11,756 nucleotides of DNA, from contig CAVFQD010000054.1 in NCBI GenBank assembly GCA_963624605.1, forward strand, positions 1-11,756, read 5' to 3'. Within the stretch, counting starts at the first letter, position 1. Every line of letters starts with the position of its first letter. The translations under genes and the position numbers were made by a program. The notes beneath the pieces are model-generated. The model did not search any database and had not been told where the DNA came from. It worked only from the letters and a program-made list of their open reading frames with translations. Positions 1 to 5,450 of this stretch are shown piece after piece. The DNA comes from Fimenecus sp963624605 (GTDB taxonomy: Bacteria; Bacillota; Clostridia; Oscillospirales; Acutalibacteraceae).

Positions 1-267
1 TTCGGCGTAGGCGACCCGATAACGAGAGAACAGGCTTGCAAGATTTTCTATAGCTATTGCAAAGGTTCTGTTTCGGGCAACACTTCGGCAATACTTGCAA
101 ATTATCCCGACGGCGGCAATGTAAGCGATTGGGCAAGAACGGCAGTTGCGTGGGCGGCAGAAAATCATGTTGTCGGCGGCAACGGAACACTCAATCCTGC
201 CGGCAACGCCAACAGAGCTGAAATGGCACAGATTATTATGAATATGTCAAATAATGATATTCTTTGA
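1..267 (+). CDS. SLH-domain surface protein, C-terminal fragment
   Basis: The open frame enters from the left edge and stops at TGA 265-267, so only the last 88 residues are visible. They read as S-layer homology repeats. GDPITREQACKIFYSYC near residues 4-20 is the end of one repeat. From about residue 42, a final repeat runs through DWARTAVAWAAENHVVGG, then a Gly/Asn turn, then NRAEMAQIIMNM at the C-terminus. In the SLH family these repeats bind pyruvylated secondary cell-wall polymers and hold exported proteins on the Gram-positive surface. The catalytic or structural part of the protein, if any, lies upstream and cannot be judged here. The frame ends only about eight residues after the SLH repeat, so the anchor is C-terminal. 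Base composition matches the neighbours. SLH identity is confident; the whole protein's function is unknown. Confidence 0.85.
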   Translation, partial: FGVGDPITREQACKIFYSYCKGSVSGNTSAILANYPDGGNVSDWARTAVAWAAENHVVGGNGTLNPAGNANRAEMAQIIMNMSNNDIL

Positions 268-293
268 TTGATGTTATAAACAACAAACTCACG

Positions 294-317
294 CCCTGAA
301 CGGATTTCCGTTTGGGG
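294..317 (+). terminator. Possible weak hairpin after the SLH gene
   Basis: AACGG (299-303) pairs with CCGTT (308-312) around a four-base loop, and CCC (294-296) pairs with GGG (315-317) beyond a TG/TG mismatch. It starts 27 bases after the SLH stop codon. No T-tract follows, so intrinsic termination would be weak. It is listed because it is the only hairpin close to that stop. Confidence 0.3.
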
Positions 318-335
318 TATGAAATTATATATCAA

Positions 336-418
336 CCGTAGGGACAGGGCTCGCCCCTGTCCGCAAGAAATTATAAATAAGTCATATTGGTGGACAGCCG
401 CAAGGGCTGTCCCTACGG
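336..418. repeat. Composite inverted repeat, MITE-like, two nested hairpins
   Basis: CCGTAGGGACAG (336-347) is perfectly repeated in inverted orientation as CTGTCCCTACGG (407-418). Each arm also folds by itself. GGACAGGG (342-349) pairs with CCCTGTCC (355-362) around CTCGC, and GGACAGCC (392-399) pairs with GGCTGTCC (405-412) around GCAAG. The 29 bases between the hairpins are AT-rich. The two hairpins share their outer GGACAG/CTGTCC but differ in the inner stem bases, with pairing preserved in both. The overall form, short terminal inverted repeats with no coding capacity in an intergenic region, is that of a small non-autonomous palindromic element. From memory, GTAGGGACAG-type repeats are dispersed in Clostridia genomes, but no second copy is present here to prove it. 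Confidence 0.75.
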
Positions 419-543
419 GGTATGGTGTTATGTTTTCAGTTTTATATTAACCGTAAATTATGATGAACCGACAAACTATCCGACGGCGGAAATTTACTTC
501 CGTCGTATTTGTATGAAATTTTCAGAAAGGCTTAGCAAAGCTG

Positions 544-558
544 TACGCTGCCAGCGTA
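544..558. repeat. Inverted repeat abutting the peptidase -35 box
   Basis: TACGCT (544-549) and AGCGTA (553-558) form a perfect inverted repeat around GCC, and the next base begins the -35 hexamer at 559. Its place directly against a promoter is compatible with a small operator. It is short enough to be chance, and no regulator is nearby. Confidence 0.35.
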
Positions 559-587
559 TTGTGATATAAGAAAAATATATCTATAAT
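559..587 (+). promoter_or_regulatory. Sigma-A promoter of the C39-like peptidase gene
   Basis: TTGTGA (559-564) and a perfect TATAAT (582-587) are separated by 17 bases. Transcription would be expected to start about seven bases after the -10 box, at 594-595. That is the first base of, or one base before, the ATG of the downstream gene, so the transcript would be leaderless or nearly so. Confidence 0.7.
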
Positions 588-594
588 ATATAGC

Positions 595-1701
595 ATGAAA
601 AGTATAAAGGATTACATAAAGCAGTGCGAAAAAAAGCAATGGTTAATAATGATTACAATCGGTGCGGTTATAGTCGCATCGACAATTTCTCTCGTGTTGA
701 TAAGGCATCATTTGCATAAAAGTACGCCGTATGAAGCGACAACATATATATCGACAGAAGAGAGCACGACACAGATCGTTACGGAACAGCTTCAATCGGT
801 CTCTGAAACCGAAGTGACGGAAACATCGGCTCCCTCGACTAAGAAAAATCCTCCAAAGGTTAAGCCTGTAGGAACTACCGTTCCTGTCGAAAAGGATGAG
901 GCGCCGATAACCGAAAAAACGGAGCAGCCGTCGATTGATTATTCAAGTAACAGCTTGAAGCTGTTAAATGTACCGTATATCAACCAAAACGAAAAATATC
1001 CCACAGGCTGTGAAAGCGTGAGTGCGGTTATGGCACTGAAATATGCCGGATATAATATTTCGCCTGAAAATTATATAGATAATCACTTGCCTAAAGGTAC
1101 AAAGCCTTTTTATGATTCAACCGGAAATATGTTTGGCGATGACCCGAGAGAATGCTTTTTGGGGAATCCTTACGCAAAAAACGGATGGGGATGCTATGCG
1201 CCTGTCATTCAAAAAGGACTGAATGAGGTTATAGACCATTCAAGGCATAAGGTGTTGAATGTAACGGGTAGCACGATGAGCGGGCTGTGTAAAAATTATA
1301 TTGATAACGATTATCCTGTAATAATATGGGCGACTCAGGGAATGTCTGCGCCGAGGACTGGTAAAACATGGTATTTTCTTGATAAAGAAGGGTCCTTTAC
1401 ATGGATATCTCCCAATCATTGCTTGTTGCTTGTGGGATATGATGACGGCGGCTATTATTTTAACGACCCGCAAACCGACAAAAATTACAGATACGAAAAG
1501 AACATTGTCGAAAGCAGATTTGCTTCTCTCGGAAAGCAGGCGTTGGTAATTGTAAAATATGTTCCGCCGACCACGGAAACAACGACCGCAGAAGCTTCGC
1601 AGGAGACGGTTCTTTCGGAAACCTCGACACAGGAAGCAACGCAAGAGACTGTTACGGAAAAAAGCGCCGAGCCGACTGCTTCCGCAACTGAACTGATATA
1701 G
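595..1701 (+). CDS. Membrane-anchored extracellular C39-like cysteine peptidase
   Basis: A 368-residue protein. A short basic N-terminus is followed by one hydrophobic segment (about 16-36, WLIMITIGAVIVASTISLVL), a signal anchor or uncleaved signal peptide. Next comes a Thr/Ser/Glu/Pro-rich linker (about 43-115), then a papain-like C39_2-type domain (about 122-322). Likely catalytic residues are Cys139 in YPTGCESVSAV, His275 in SPNHCLLLVGYDD and Asp291 in YYFNDP, the usual Cys-His-Asp order of this family. The final 45 residues are again Thr/Ser/Glu-rich with loose SQET/TQEAT repeats. Such proteins are usually exported; the substrate is unknown and may be a surface protein or peptide. It is not a typical bacteriocin-exporter C39 domain, since no ABC transporter is attached. 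The frame has a stop (TGA 562-564) upstream, so 595 is the earliest ATG. It has no Shine-Dalgarno, and an alternative is Met19 at 649. The gene is monocistronic. Confidence 0.85.
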   Translation: MKSIKDYIKQCEKKQWLIMITIGAVIVASTISLVLIRHHLHKSTPYEATTYISTEESTTQIVTEQLQSVSETEVTETSAPSTKKNPPKVKPVGTTVPVEKDEAPITEKTEQPSIDYSSNSLKLLNVPYINQNEKYPTGCESVSAVMALKYAGYNISPENYIDNHLPKGTKPFYDSTGNMFGDDPRECFLGNPYAKNGWGCYAPVIQKGLNEVIDHSRHKVLNVTGSTMSGLCKNYIDNDYPVIIWATQGMSAPRTGKTWYFLDKEGSFTWISPNHCLLLVGYDDGGYYFNDPQTDKNYRYEKNIVESRFASLGKQALVIVKYVPPTTETTTAEASQETVLSETSTQEATQETVTEKSAEPTASATELI

Positions 1702-1728
1702 GAGAGAGACTGTTCAGCATTTCATTTC

Positions 1729-1769
1729 AAAAAACAACCCTCCTTGGCTGAGAAATCAACCGAGGAGGG
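1729..1769 (-). terminator. Intrinsic terminator for the minus-strand operon
   Basis: CCCTCCTTGG (1738-1747) pairs with CCGAGGAGGG (1760-1769), ten pairs including one G-T wobble. Read on the minus strand, the stem is followed by TTG and then six Ts (complement of 1729-1734), the layout of a rho-independent terminator. On the plus strand the bases after the stem are ATTTGG, so it would stop the peptidase transcript less efficiently. TTGGCTGAG occurs twice in the same direction (1744-1752 and 1772-1780), once inside the loop side and once just outside. Confidence 0.75.
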
Positions 1770-1849
1770 ATTTGGCTGAGTGTTCATAAGGAAGTATTGG
1801 TTTCTCGCATAAAACTTCATTATGCCTTTGTCGGAAAGCCTTGCTGTGT

Positions 1850-2044
1850 TCAGTTCTGCTTTTGGACGATTTTGTACTCGTCGTACGGGTTGTAGTACGG
1901 ACATTCAAAATTCGAATAGCTTAAAAATCTTGCGGTTTCGTCCTCGTCGAGGTCGATTTCACACTCGTAGCAGTCATACTCTTCGTCATATACATAATAG
2001 GCGCAGCATTCGCAACGAGTTAATTTTTTATTTTGCTCCGACAT
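1850..2044 (-). CDS. Small Cys-rich protein, DUF6472-like
   Basis: A 64-residue acidic protein with a CxCC cluster at its start (Cys11, Cys13, Cys14), CYEC (Cys25, Cys28) and Cys48 in NFECPYYNPYDEYKIV. Six cysteines in spaced pairs suggest a small zinc-ribbon-like fold or another metal site. From memory the pattern, including the LDEDE and ARFL stretch, matches the uncharacterised DUF6472 family of Clostridia; this was not searched. Translation could begin at an upstream ATG (2092), but I chose 2044 because AGAGG lies at the right distance and the family begins there. The gap from the flavoprotein stop is only 5 nt, so translation is probably coupled. Last gene of the operon, ahead of the terminator. 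Function unknown. Confidence 0.75.
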   Translation of the reverse strand: MSEQNKKLTRCECCAYYVYDEEYDCYECEIDLDEDETARFLSYSNFECPYYNPYDEYKIVQKQN

Positions 2045-2057
2045 CGGCTTTACCTCT
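2045..2057 (-). promoter_or_regulatory. Ribosome site that fixes the small protein's start
   Basis: Read on the minus strand, AGAGGTAA precedes ATG 2044-2042. The AGAGG is formed by the last codons of the flavoprotein, and its TAA stop (2052-2050) lies between the site and the start. This favours the shorter 64-residue product over the 80-residue reading from 2092 and implies translational coupling. Confidence 0.6.
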
Positions 2058-3582
2058 TTTCGTGATATTCTTTTTCGGTGTTTACATTCCATATATCGGA
2101 CTTGTCCGTTTTGCCCGTGAGGATATTGTTTACCGTCTCAAAGGCGGTCATCATAGAGTGGTCCATATTGTTGTAGCGGTGCTGTCCGTTCCTGCCCACA
2201 CAGTAAAGATTTTCATATGAGTTGAGGTAATCTATCACAACAGGCAGCTCGTTATAGGTGTCAAAATAAGCGGGATATGCCTTTTTGACCTGTTCCCTGT
2301 GCGAGAAAAGAATTTCGGTGTCGTCCGATATTACGCCGATTTTTTCAAGCTCCTTTACAGCGTAATCGACGCAGTCGCTTTCGGACATATTCCAAAATCC
2401 GTCGCCCTCGTTGCAGAAGTATTCGAGCCCGAGCCACACTGTGTTTTCAACATCCTTTACAAGATAGCTTGACCAGTTGTTGAAAATCTGTATTCTTCCG
2501 AGCTTTACGGAGTCGTCCTGAACATATATCCAACAGTCCGGAATTATATCCGAAACGGTTTTTATATCAGTTTTATTCTTTATCGCAAGACGGTTAACAA
2601 GCAAGCCTACCGTGACGAAATCTCTGTAAGGCAAGCCGTTTGCAACAGACCTTACGCCGCTTGGCACAACCGACGGGTCAAAGCCGTTTATCAAATCCTT
2701 AACGGGCATAGAGGAGATGAAAATATCGCCGCCGTATTCTTTTCCGTTTGCCGTGACGGAGACGATTTTTCCGTCCTTAGTATTTATGCTTTTAACCTCG
2801 GCGTTGAGAACGATTTTTCCGCCGAGCTTTTTTATTTCCTCTGCGGCTGTTTCCCAAAGCTGACCCGGACCGTATTTCGGATACTTGAACTCCTCAATCA
2901 GCGAGGTTTCGTCGCTCTTTTTGCCTTTTGAAAGAGCATTTTTTATAACCTCTCTTATTGAAATTCCCTTGACCCTCTGCGAGCCCCAATCGGCGGAAAT
3001 TTCCGACGGGTGGCGACCCCAGAGCTTTTCGGTATAGCCCTCGAAAAACATTGAATAGAGTTCTCTGCCGAAGCGGTTTATATAGAAATTTTCAAGCGAG
3101 GTTTCGTCCTTTTTGAATACTGCGGAGTTAAGATAACTGAACCCTGCCCTTACCGTTCTTGCAAAGCCGAGATTGATAAGCGTCTGCGCTTTGAGCGAGA
3201 CGGGATAATCAAAGAATTTTCCGAGATAATATATCCGTGAGACCCTTTGGCGGAGAAGCATTACCCTGTCCTCGGCTTCGGGGTCGGGTCCGTTGGGCGA
3301 AAGAGCCTTTTCACGGTGCAAAAGGCTGTCATCAAATGACGGCTTGCCCTGCATTTGCATAAGACTTGCCCACCATTTGTTTACATTTTCGTCCTTTGAA
3401 AAGAAACGGTGTCCGCCGAGATCCATACGGTTTCCCGAACAGTTTACGGTCGCGGAAATTCCGCCTATGCGGTCGCTTCCTTCAAGCACGGTAACGCTGT
3501 ATTCCCCACGGGCTTTGCGCAACAGCTCAAGCCCTGCGGTAAGCCCTGCCGGACCTGCGCCGATGATAACGACTTCTTTCAT
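2050..3582 (-). CDS. FAD-dependent oxidoreductase, UDP-galactopyranose-mutase-like
   Basis: A 510-residue cytosolic flavoprotein. The N-terminal Rossmann fold has VVIIGAGPAGLTAG (GxGxxG at 8-13), with Glu34 at the end of the second strand positioned for the FAD ribose. It is followed by RIGGIS (38-43) and DLGGHRFFSKD (54-64). The C-terminus carries YCVGRNGQHRYNNMDHS (from about 461), a second FAD-contact region, and ends in a VNTEKEYHE tail that I associate with full-length members. These marks belong to the amine-oxidase/protoporphyrinogen-oxidase/UDP-galactopyranose mutase superfamily. At 510 residues it is longer than a typical bacterial UDP-galactopyranose mutase (about 370), so mutase activity should not be assumed; the substrate is unknown. 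Its ATG overlaps the cyclase stop in an ATGA (3579-3582), with GAGGTG as ribosome site, so the two are translated together. No truncation or frameshift is visible. Confidence 0.85.
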   Translation of the reverse strand: MKEVVIIGAGPAGLTAGLELLRKARGEYSVTVLEGSDRIGGISATVNCSGNRMDLGGHRFFSKDENVNKWWASLMQMQGKPSFDDSLLHREKALSPNGPDPEAEDRVMLLRQRVSRIYYLGKFFDYPVSLKAQTLINLGFARTVRAGFSYLNSAVFKKDETSLENFYINRFGRELYSMFFEGYTEKLWGRHPSEISADWGSQRVKGISIREVIKNALSKGKKSDETSLIEEFKYPKYGPGQLWETAAEEIKKLGGKIVLNAEVKSINTKDGKIVSVTANGKEYGGDIFISSMPVKDLINGFDPSVVPSGVRSVANGLPYRDFVTVGLLVNRLAIKNKTDIKTVSDIIPDCWIYVQDDSVKLGRIQIFNNWSSYLVKDVENTVWLGLEYFCNEGDGFWNMSESDCVDYAVKELEKIGVISDDTEILFSHREQVKKAYPAYFDTYNELPVVIDYLNSYENLYCVGRNGQHRYNNMDHSMMTAFETVNNILTGKTDKSDIWNVNTEKEYHEKR

Positions 3583-4196
3583 ATTTCACCTCGGTTTTTA
3601 CTGCTCCAGAAGATATAATCGGAAATTAGGACCGCCCTTGTAAACGACGCCTCTGCGCCGCCGATTTTTACGGGCGGAGCTATTAGAAAATACTCGCCGC
3701 TTTTTGCATTTTCAAGATTCAAGCCTTCAAGAATAGCAATGTTCGCATTGAGGAGCGTTCTGTGGGTGCTTCCGTCGGAGTCGGGGACTTCTACGGTTAC
3801 GCCGTCTGTTCCGACAAGCTCGTAACCGAGGTGCGCCATAACCTCAGCGCCTGTGCAATGGATAAAAGCCCTGCCCTTGGATTTTATAAGCACGCGCTTG
3901 CAATCCCTCGGGAAATATTCTTCGACAAGCCTGCCTGTTATTATTCCCTCGGAGACCTCGATAACCTTGCACGGTCCGATGAATTTTTCAAGAGGCAATT
4001 TGTCTACGGAGTCTGCGTCCGGCACAAAGTGTAACGGGGCGTCGATATGCGTTCCGTTATGTAGACAGGCGTCAAGAACGCTCAAATTGTAATATGAGTC
4101 GGGAGAGATTTCCCTGACCCTTTTTATTTCGGGAATCGGGTCGCCCTCATACACCTCAGCTGTAAGCAAATCGTTTGAAATATCAATGATTTTCAT
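3579..4196 (-). CDS. Cyclase / kynurenine-formamidase-like metal hydrolase
   Basis: A 205-residue protein of the cyclase family (Pfam Cyclase; kynurenine formamidase, isatin hydrolase and polyketide-cyclase relatives). The signature HxGTHxDxPxH is complete: His46, Gly48, Thr49, His50, Asp52, Pro54 and His56 in CLHNGTHIDAPLHF. The family uses these residues to bind a divalent metal, usually zinc or manganese. Other family marks are the opening IDIS and the ILEGLNLENAKSGEYFLIAPP stretch near residues 154-174. Length is normal. The actual substrate is unclear: no tryptophan-degradation genes are visible, so KynB should not be assumed. It is the first gene of a minus-strand operon and overlaps the flavoprotein by 4 nt. 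A ribosome site AAGGCGG lies 7 bases before the ATG, and a promoter lies just upstream. Confidence 0.87.
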   Translation of the reverse strand: MKIIDISNDLLTAEVYEGDPIPEIKRVREISPDSYYNLSVLDACLHNGTHIDAPLHFVPDADSVDKLPLEKFIGPCKVIEVSEGIITGRLVEEYFPRDCKRVLIKSKGRAFIHCTGAEVMAHLGYELVGTDGVTVEVPDSDGSTHRTLLNANIAILEGLNLENAKSGEYFLIAPPVKIGGAEASFTRAVLISDYIFWSSKNRGEI

Positions 4197-4226
4197 TTCT
4201 TTTCCGCCTTTTCACACATATATAAT

Positions 4227-4255
4227 ATAGTATATCAATTAACCTGCTTTGTCAA
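4227..4255 (-). promoter_or_regulatory. Promoter of the cyclase-flavoprotein operon
   Basis: On the minus strand a consensus TTGACA (4255-4250) is followed after 17 bases by TACTAT (4232-4227), within an AT-rich run that offers other -10 choices. A start near 4220 would leave a leader of about 24 bases before the ATG at 4196. The -35 lies immediately after the stop codon of the upstream 341-residue gene, so the operon can be transcribed independently of it. Confidence 0.6.
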
Positions 4256-4256
4256 A

Positions 4257-5282
4257 TCACGGAAAGCAGGCTTTTACGACCTCTTTCTCCAAAATTTCGT
4301 ATTTTTCAGGGCACTCAAGCTCCTGTAAATAACGGCATAGCTCGTTATCCTTTTCCATGGCGTCGTAAAGGGCAAACACGGCTGTATCTATAAGCTCGTC
4401 TTTGAGCTCCTCGTTACAGCCGAGCTTTTCGATAAAATACGGCGGTGCGGGGCGTTTTAGGAATCGCTTTACGGAAATTTCTCCGCTCTCGGAGCAACGG
4501 TACGGATGATAATCGTTTTCACACACTATGGCAAGCGATAATTCCGGAACGCACAGATGCTCCGAAAATTCGGGACACAGGGAACAGACAAATTTTTCCG
4601 TGCTCTTTCCGCATTGGCAAAATGCGGAGGAAAAGCCGTTTATCAACAGTGAGGCGGTATATTTTGCGCAGTCGCATACCGTGTAGACATCGGAACATTT
4701 TTCCGCTATCGACTCAAAGCAGGTGTGAACGCCCCACGAGGTAACATTGCCGAGGGTAAGTACACTTTCGTTTCCTGCTTCGGGGGTCTGCCGAAGCCCG
4801 TTGCGCTGAACAAAGCGGAGAATATAGTTGAGAACCCTTGCCTTATTTGTGAACCGTGAAAATATTTTTGCCGTTTCACGGGAGATTACGGCGGCGGAGT
4901 TTTCGCATTTTGCGGCATCGGATATGTAAAGCCGGCGTTGCACTTTCAGCTTTTCAATTACGGAAAAATCGGGCGACGGATAGTAAATTTTATCGGCGTT
5001 TATTGTAACGGCATCGGGAAATTCAGATAAATCGGGAATAATATCCTTGTCGGCAACAAGCGTTTTTCGGTTTTTGATATATACGGCGCACAGCTTGTCA
5101 TAGTCGTATTTTGACAGGAATTTAAGGCAGGAAAGACCTTGCTTCTCGGCACGCGAGACAACGCTTGAGATAAGACGGTGCCTTAGGAATGAGCTTTCGG
5201 AGCTTATCACAACGGCGGCGGTTATTCCGTTAGGTTCGTTTTTAAGTTTTTTCGGAACGTCAAAATCAAAAAAGCAATTCAT
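4257..5282 (-). CDS. Hypothetical protein with Cys-rich C-terminal half
   Basis: A 341-residue soluble protein with no signal peptide or membrane segment; I do not recognise it with confidence. The first half (about 18-120) has a hydrophobic strand ITAAVVISSES, a helix and a second strand, resembling a nucleotide-binding fold without its Gly-Lys-Ser/Thr loop. The second half (188-289) carries twelve cysteines, including CDC (203-205), CQC (222-224) and CSLC (233-236). It also contains CVPELSLAIVCENDYHPY (244-261), which recalls the two-fold P-loop proteins labelled PRK06851, with both P-loops lost. That resemblance is from memory and speculative. A degenerate ATPase or a metal-binding protein are both possible. 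GGGAGGG provides a good ribosome site for ATG 5282-5280. It is transcribed away from fba and ends 60 bases before the cyclase start, with no terminator in between. Confidence 0.8.
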   Translation of the reverse strand: MNCFFDFDVPKKLKNEPNGITAAVVISSESSFLRHRLISSVVSRAEKQGLSCLKFLSKYDYDKLCAVYIKNRKTLVADKDIIPDLSEFPDAVTINADKIYYPSPDFSVIEKLKVQRRLYISDAAKCENSAAVISRETAKIFSRFTNKARVLNYILRFVQRNGLRQTPEAGNESVLTLGNVTSWGVHTCFESIAEKCSDVYTVCDCAKYTASLLINGFSSAFCQCGKSTEKFVCSLCPEFSEHLCVPELSLAIVCENDYHPYRCSESGEISVKRFLKRPAPPYFIEKLGCNEELKDELIDTAVFALYDAMEKDNELCRYLQELECPEKYEILEKEVVKACFP

Positions 5283-5322
5283 ACTGAGCCCTCCCGAAAT
5301 ATCCTATTCTAAAATGTAAAAT

Positions 5323-5333
5323 GCGGTTACCGC
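5323..5333. repeat. Palindrome GCGGTTACCGC in divergent intergenic region
   Basis: GCGGT (5323-5327) and ACCGC (5329-5333) form a perfect palindrome around one T, between the divergent 341-residue gene and fba. Just to its right AAATTTTGA occurs twice, at 5335-5343 and 5354-5362, 19 bases apart. Either could be a binding site, but no regulator is identifiable here. Confidence 0.35.
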
Positions 5334-5371
5334 GAAATTTTGAAGATAATGTTAAATTTTGACTGTTTTAT

Positions 5372-5400
5372 TTGACATATCAGAGGAGGTGGGGTATAAT
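5372..5400 (+). promoter_or_regulatory. Consensus sigma-A promoter of fba
   Basis: A perfect TTGACA (5372-5377), 17-base spacer and perfect TATAAT (5395-5400) stand upstream of fba. Transcription from about 5407 would give a leader of roughly 44 bases with ribosome site AAGGAG (5436-5441), nine bases before the ATG. Such a match predicts strong constitutive expression, as expected for a glycolytic enzyme. Confidence 0.88.
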
Positions 5401-5450
5401 AGCCTCGCAAATAAAACAAACAATATATTTTACACAAGGAGTGGAAAAAT

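Larger units (their letters stand above)
268..594. other. Gene-free stretch between SLH gene and peptidase gene
   Basis: These 327 bases contain the weak hairpin at 294-317, the composite repeat at 336-418, an imperfect hairpin at 481-505 (CGACGG paired with CCGTCG), the inverted repeat at 544-558 and the promoter at 559-587. I find no open frame with a ribosome site. One short frame begins inside the repeat at 387 and runs to 569, but nothing supports it as a gene. No tRNA or riboswitch fold was apparent. Confidence 0.6.

Noticed and set aside
481..505. Hairpin CGACGG...CCGTCG as a terminator
   Set aside because: The stem is short or needs a bulge, no T-run follows, and no gene ends nearby.
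387..569. 60-codon open frame on the plus strand in the first intergenic region
   Set aside because: It begins inside the palindromic repeat, has no ribosome site, and its translation looks like no known protein.
1240..1644. 134-codon minus-strand frame inside the peptidase gene
   Set aside because: It is Arg/Cys-rich shadow sequence opposite a well-supported catalytic domain.
595..1701. Bacteriocin-processing C39 exporter
   Set aside because: There is no ABC-transporter domain or leader-peptide gene; the protein has a single N-terminal membrane segment and a C39_2-like domain.
1722..1904. 60-codon minus-strand frame downstream of the Cys-rich protein
   Set aside because: It runs through the terminator hairpin, overlaps the small gene's end and has no ribosome site.
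1822..2220. 132-codon plus-strand frame opposite the Cys-rich protein and flavoprotein end
   Set aside because: It overlaps two supported minus-strand genes and their ribosome site, and its Arg/His-rich translation is typical of an antisense shadow.
2050..3582. Naming the flavoprotein glf (UDP-galactopyranose mutase)
   Set aside because: It is about 140 residues too long for a typical bacterial mutase and no galactofuranose genes are nearby.
3579..4196. Naming the cyclase-family gene kynB
   Set aside because: The metal motif is shared by many enzymes of the family and no tryptophan-catabolism genes are visible.
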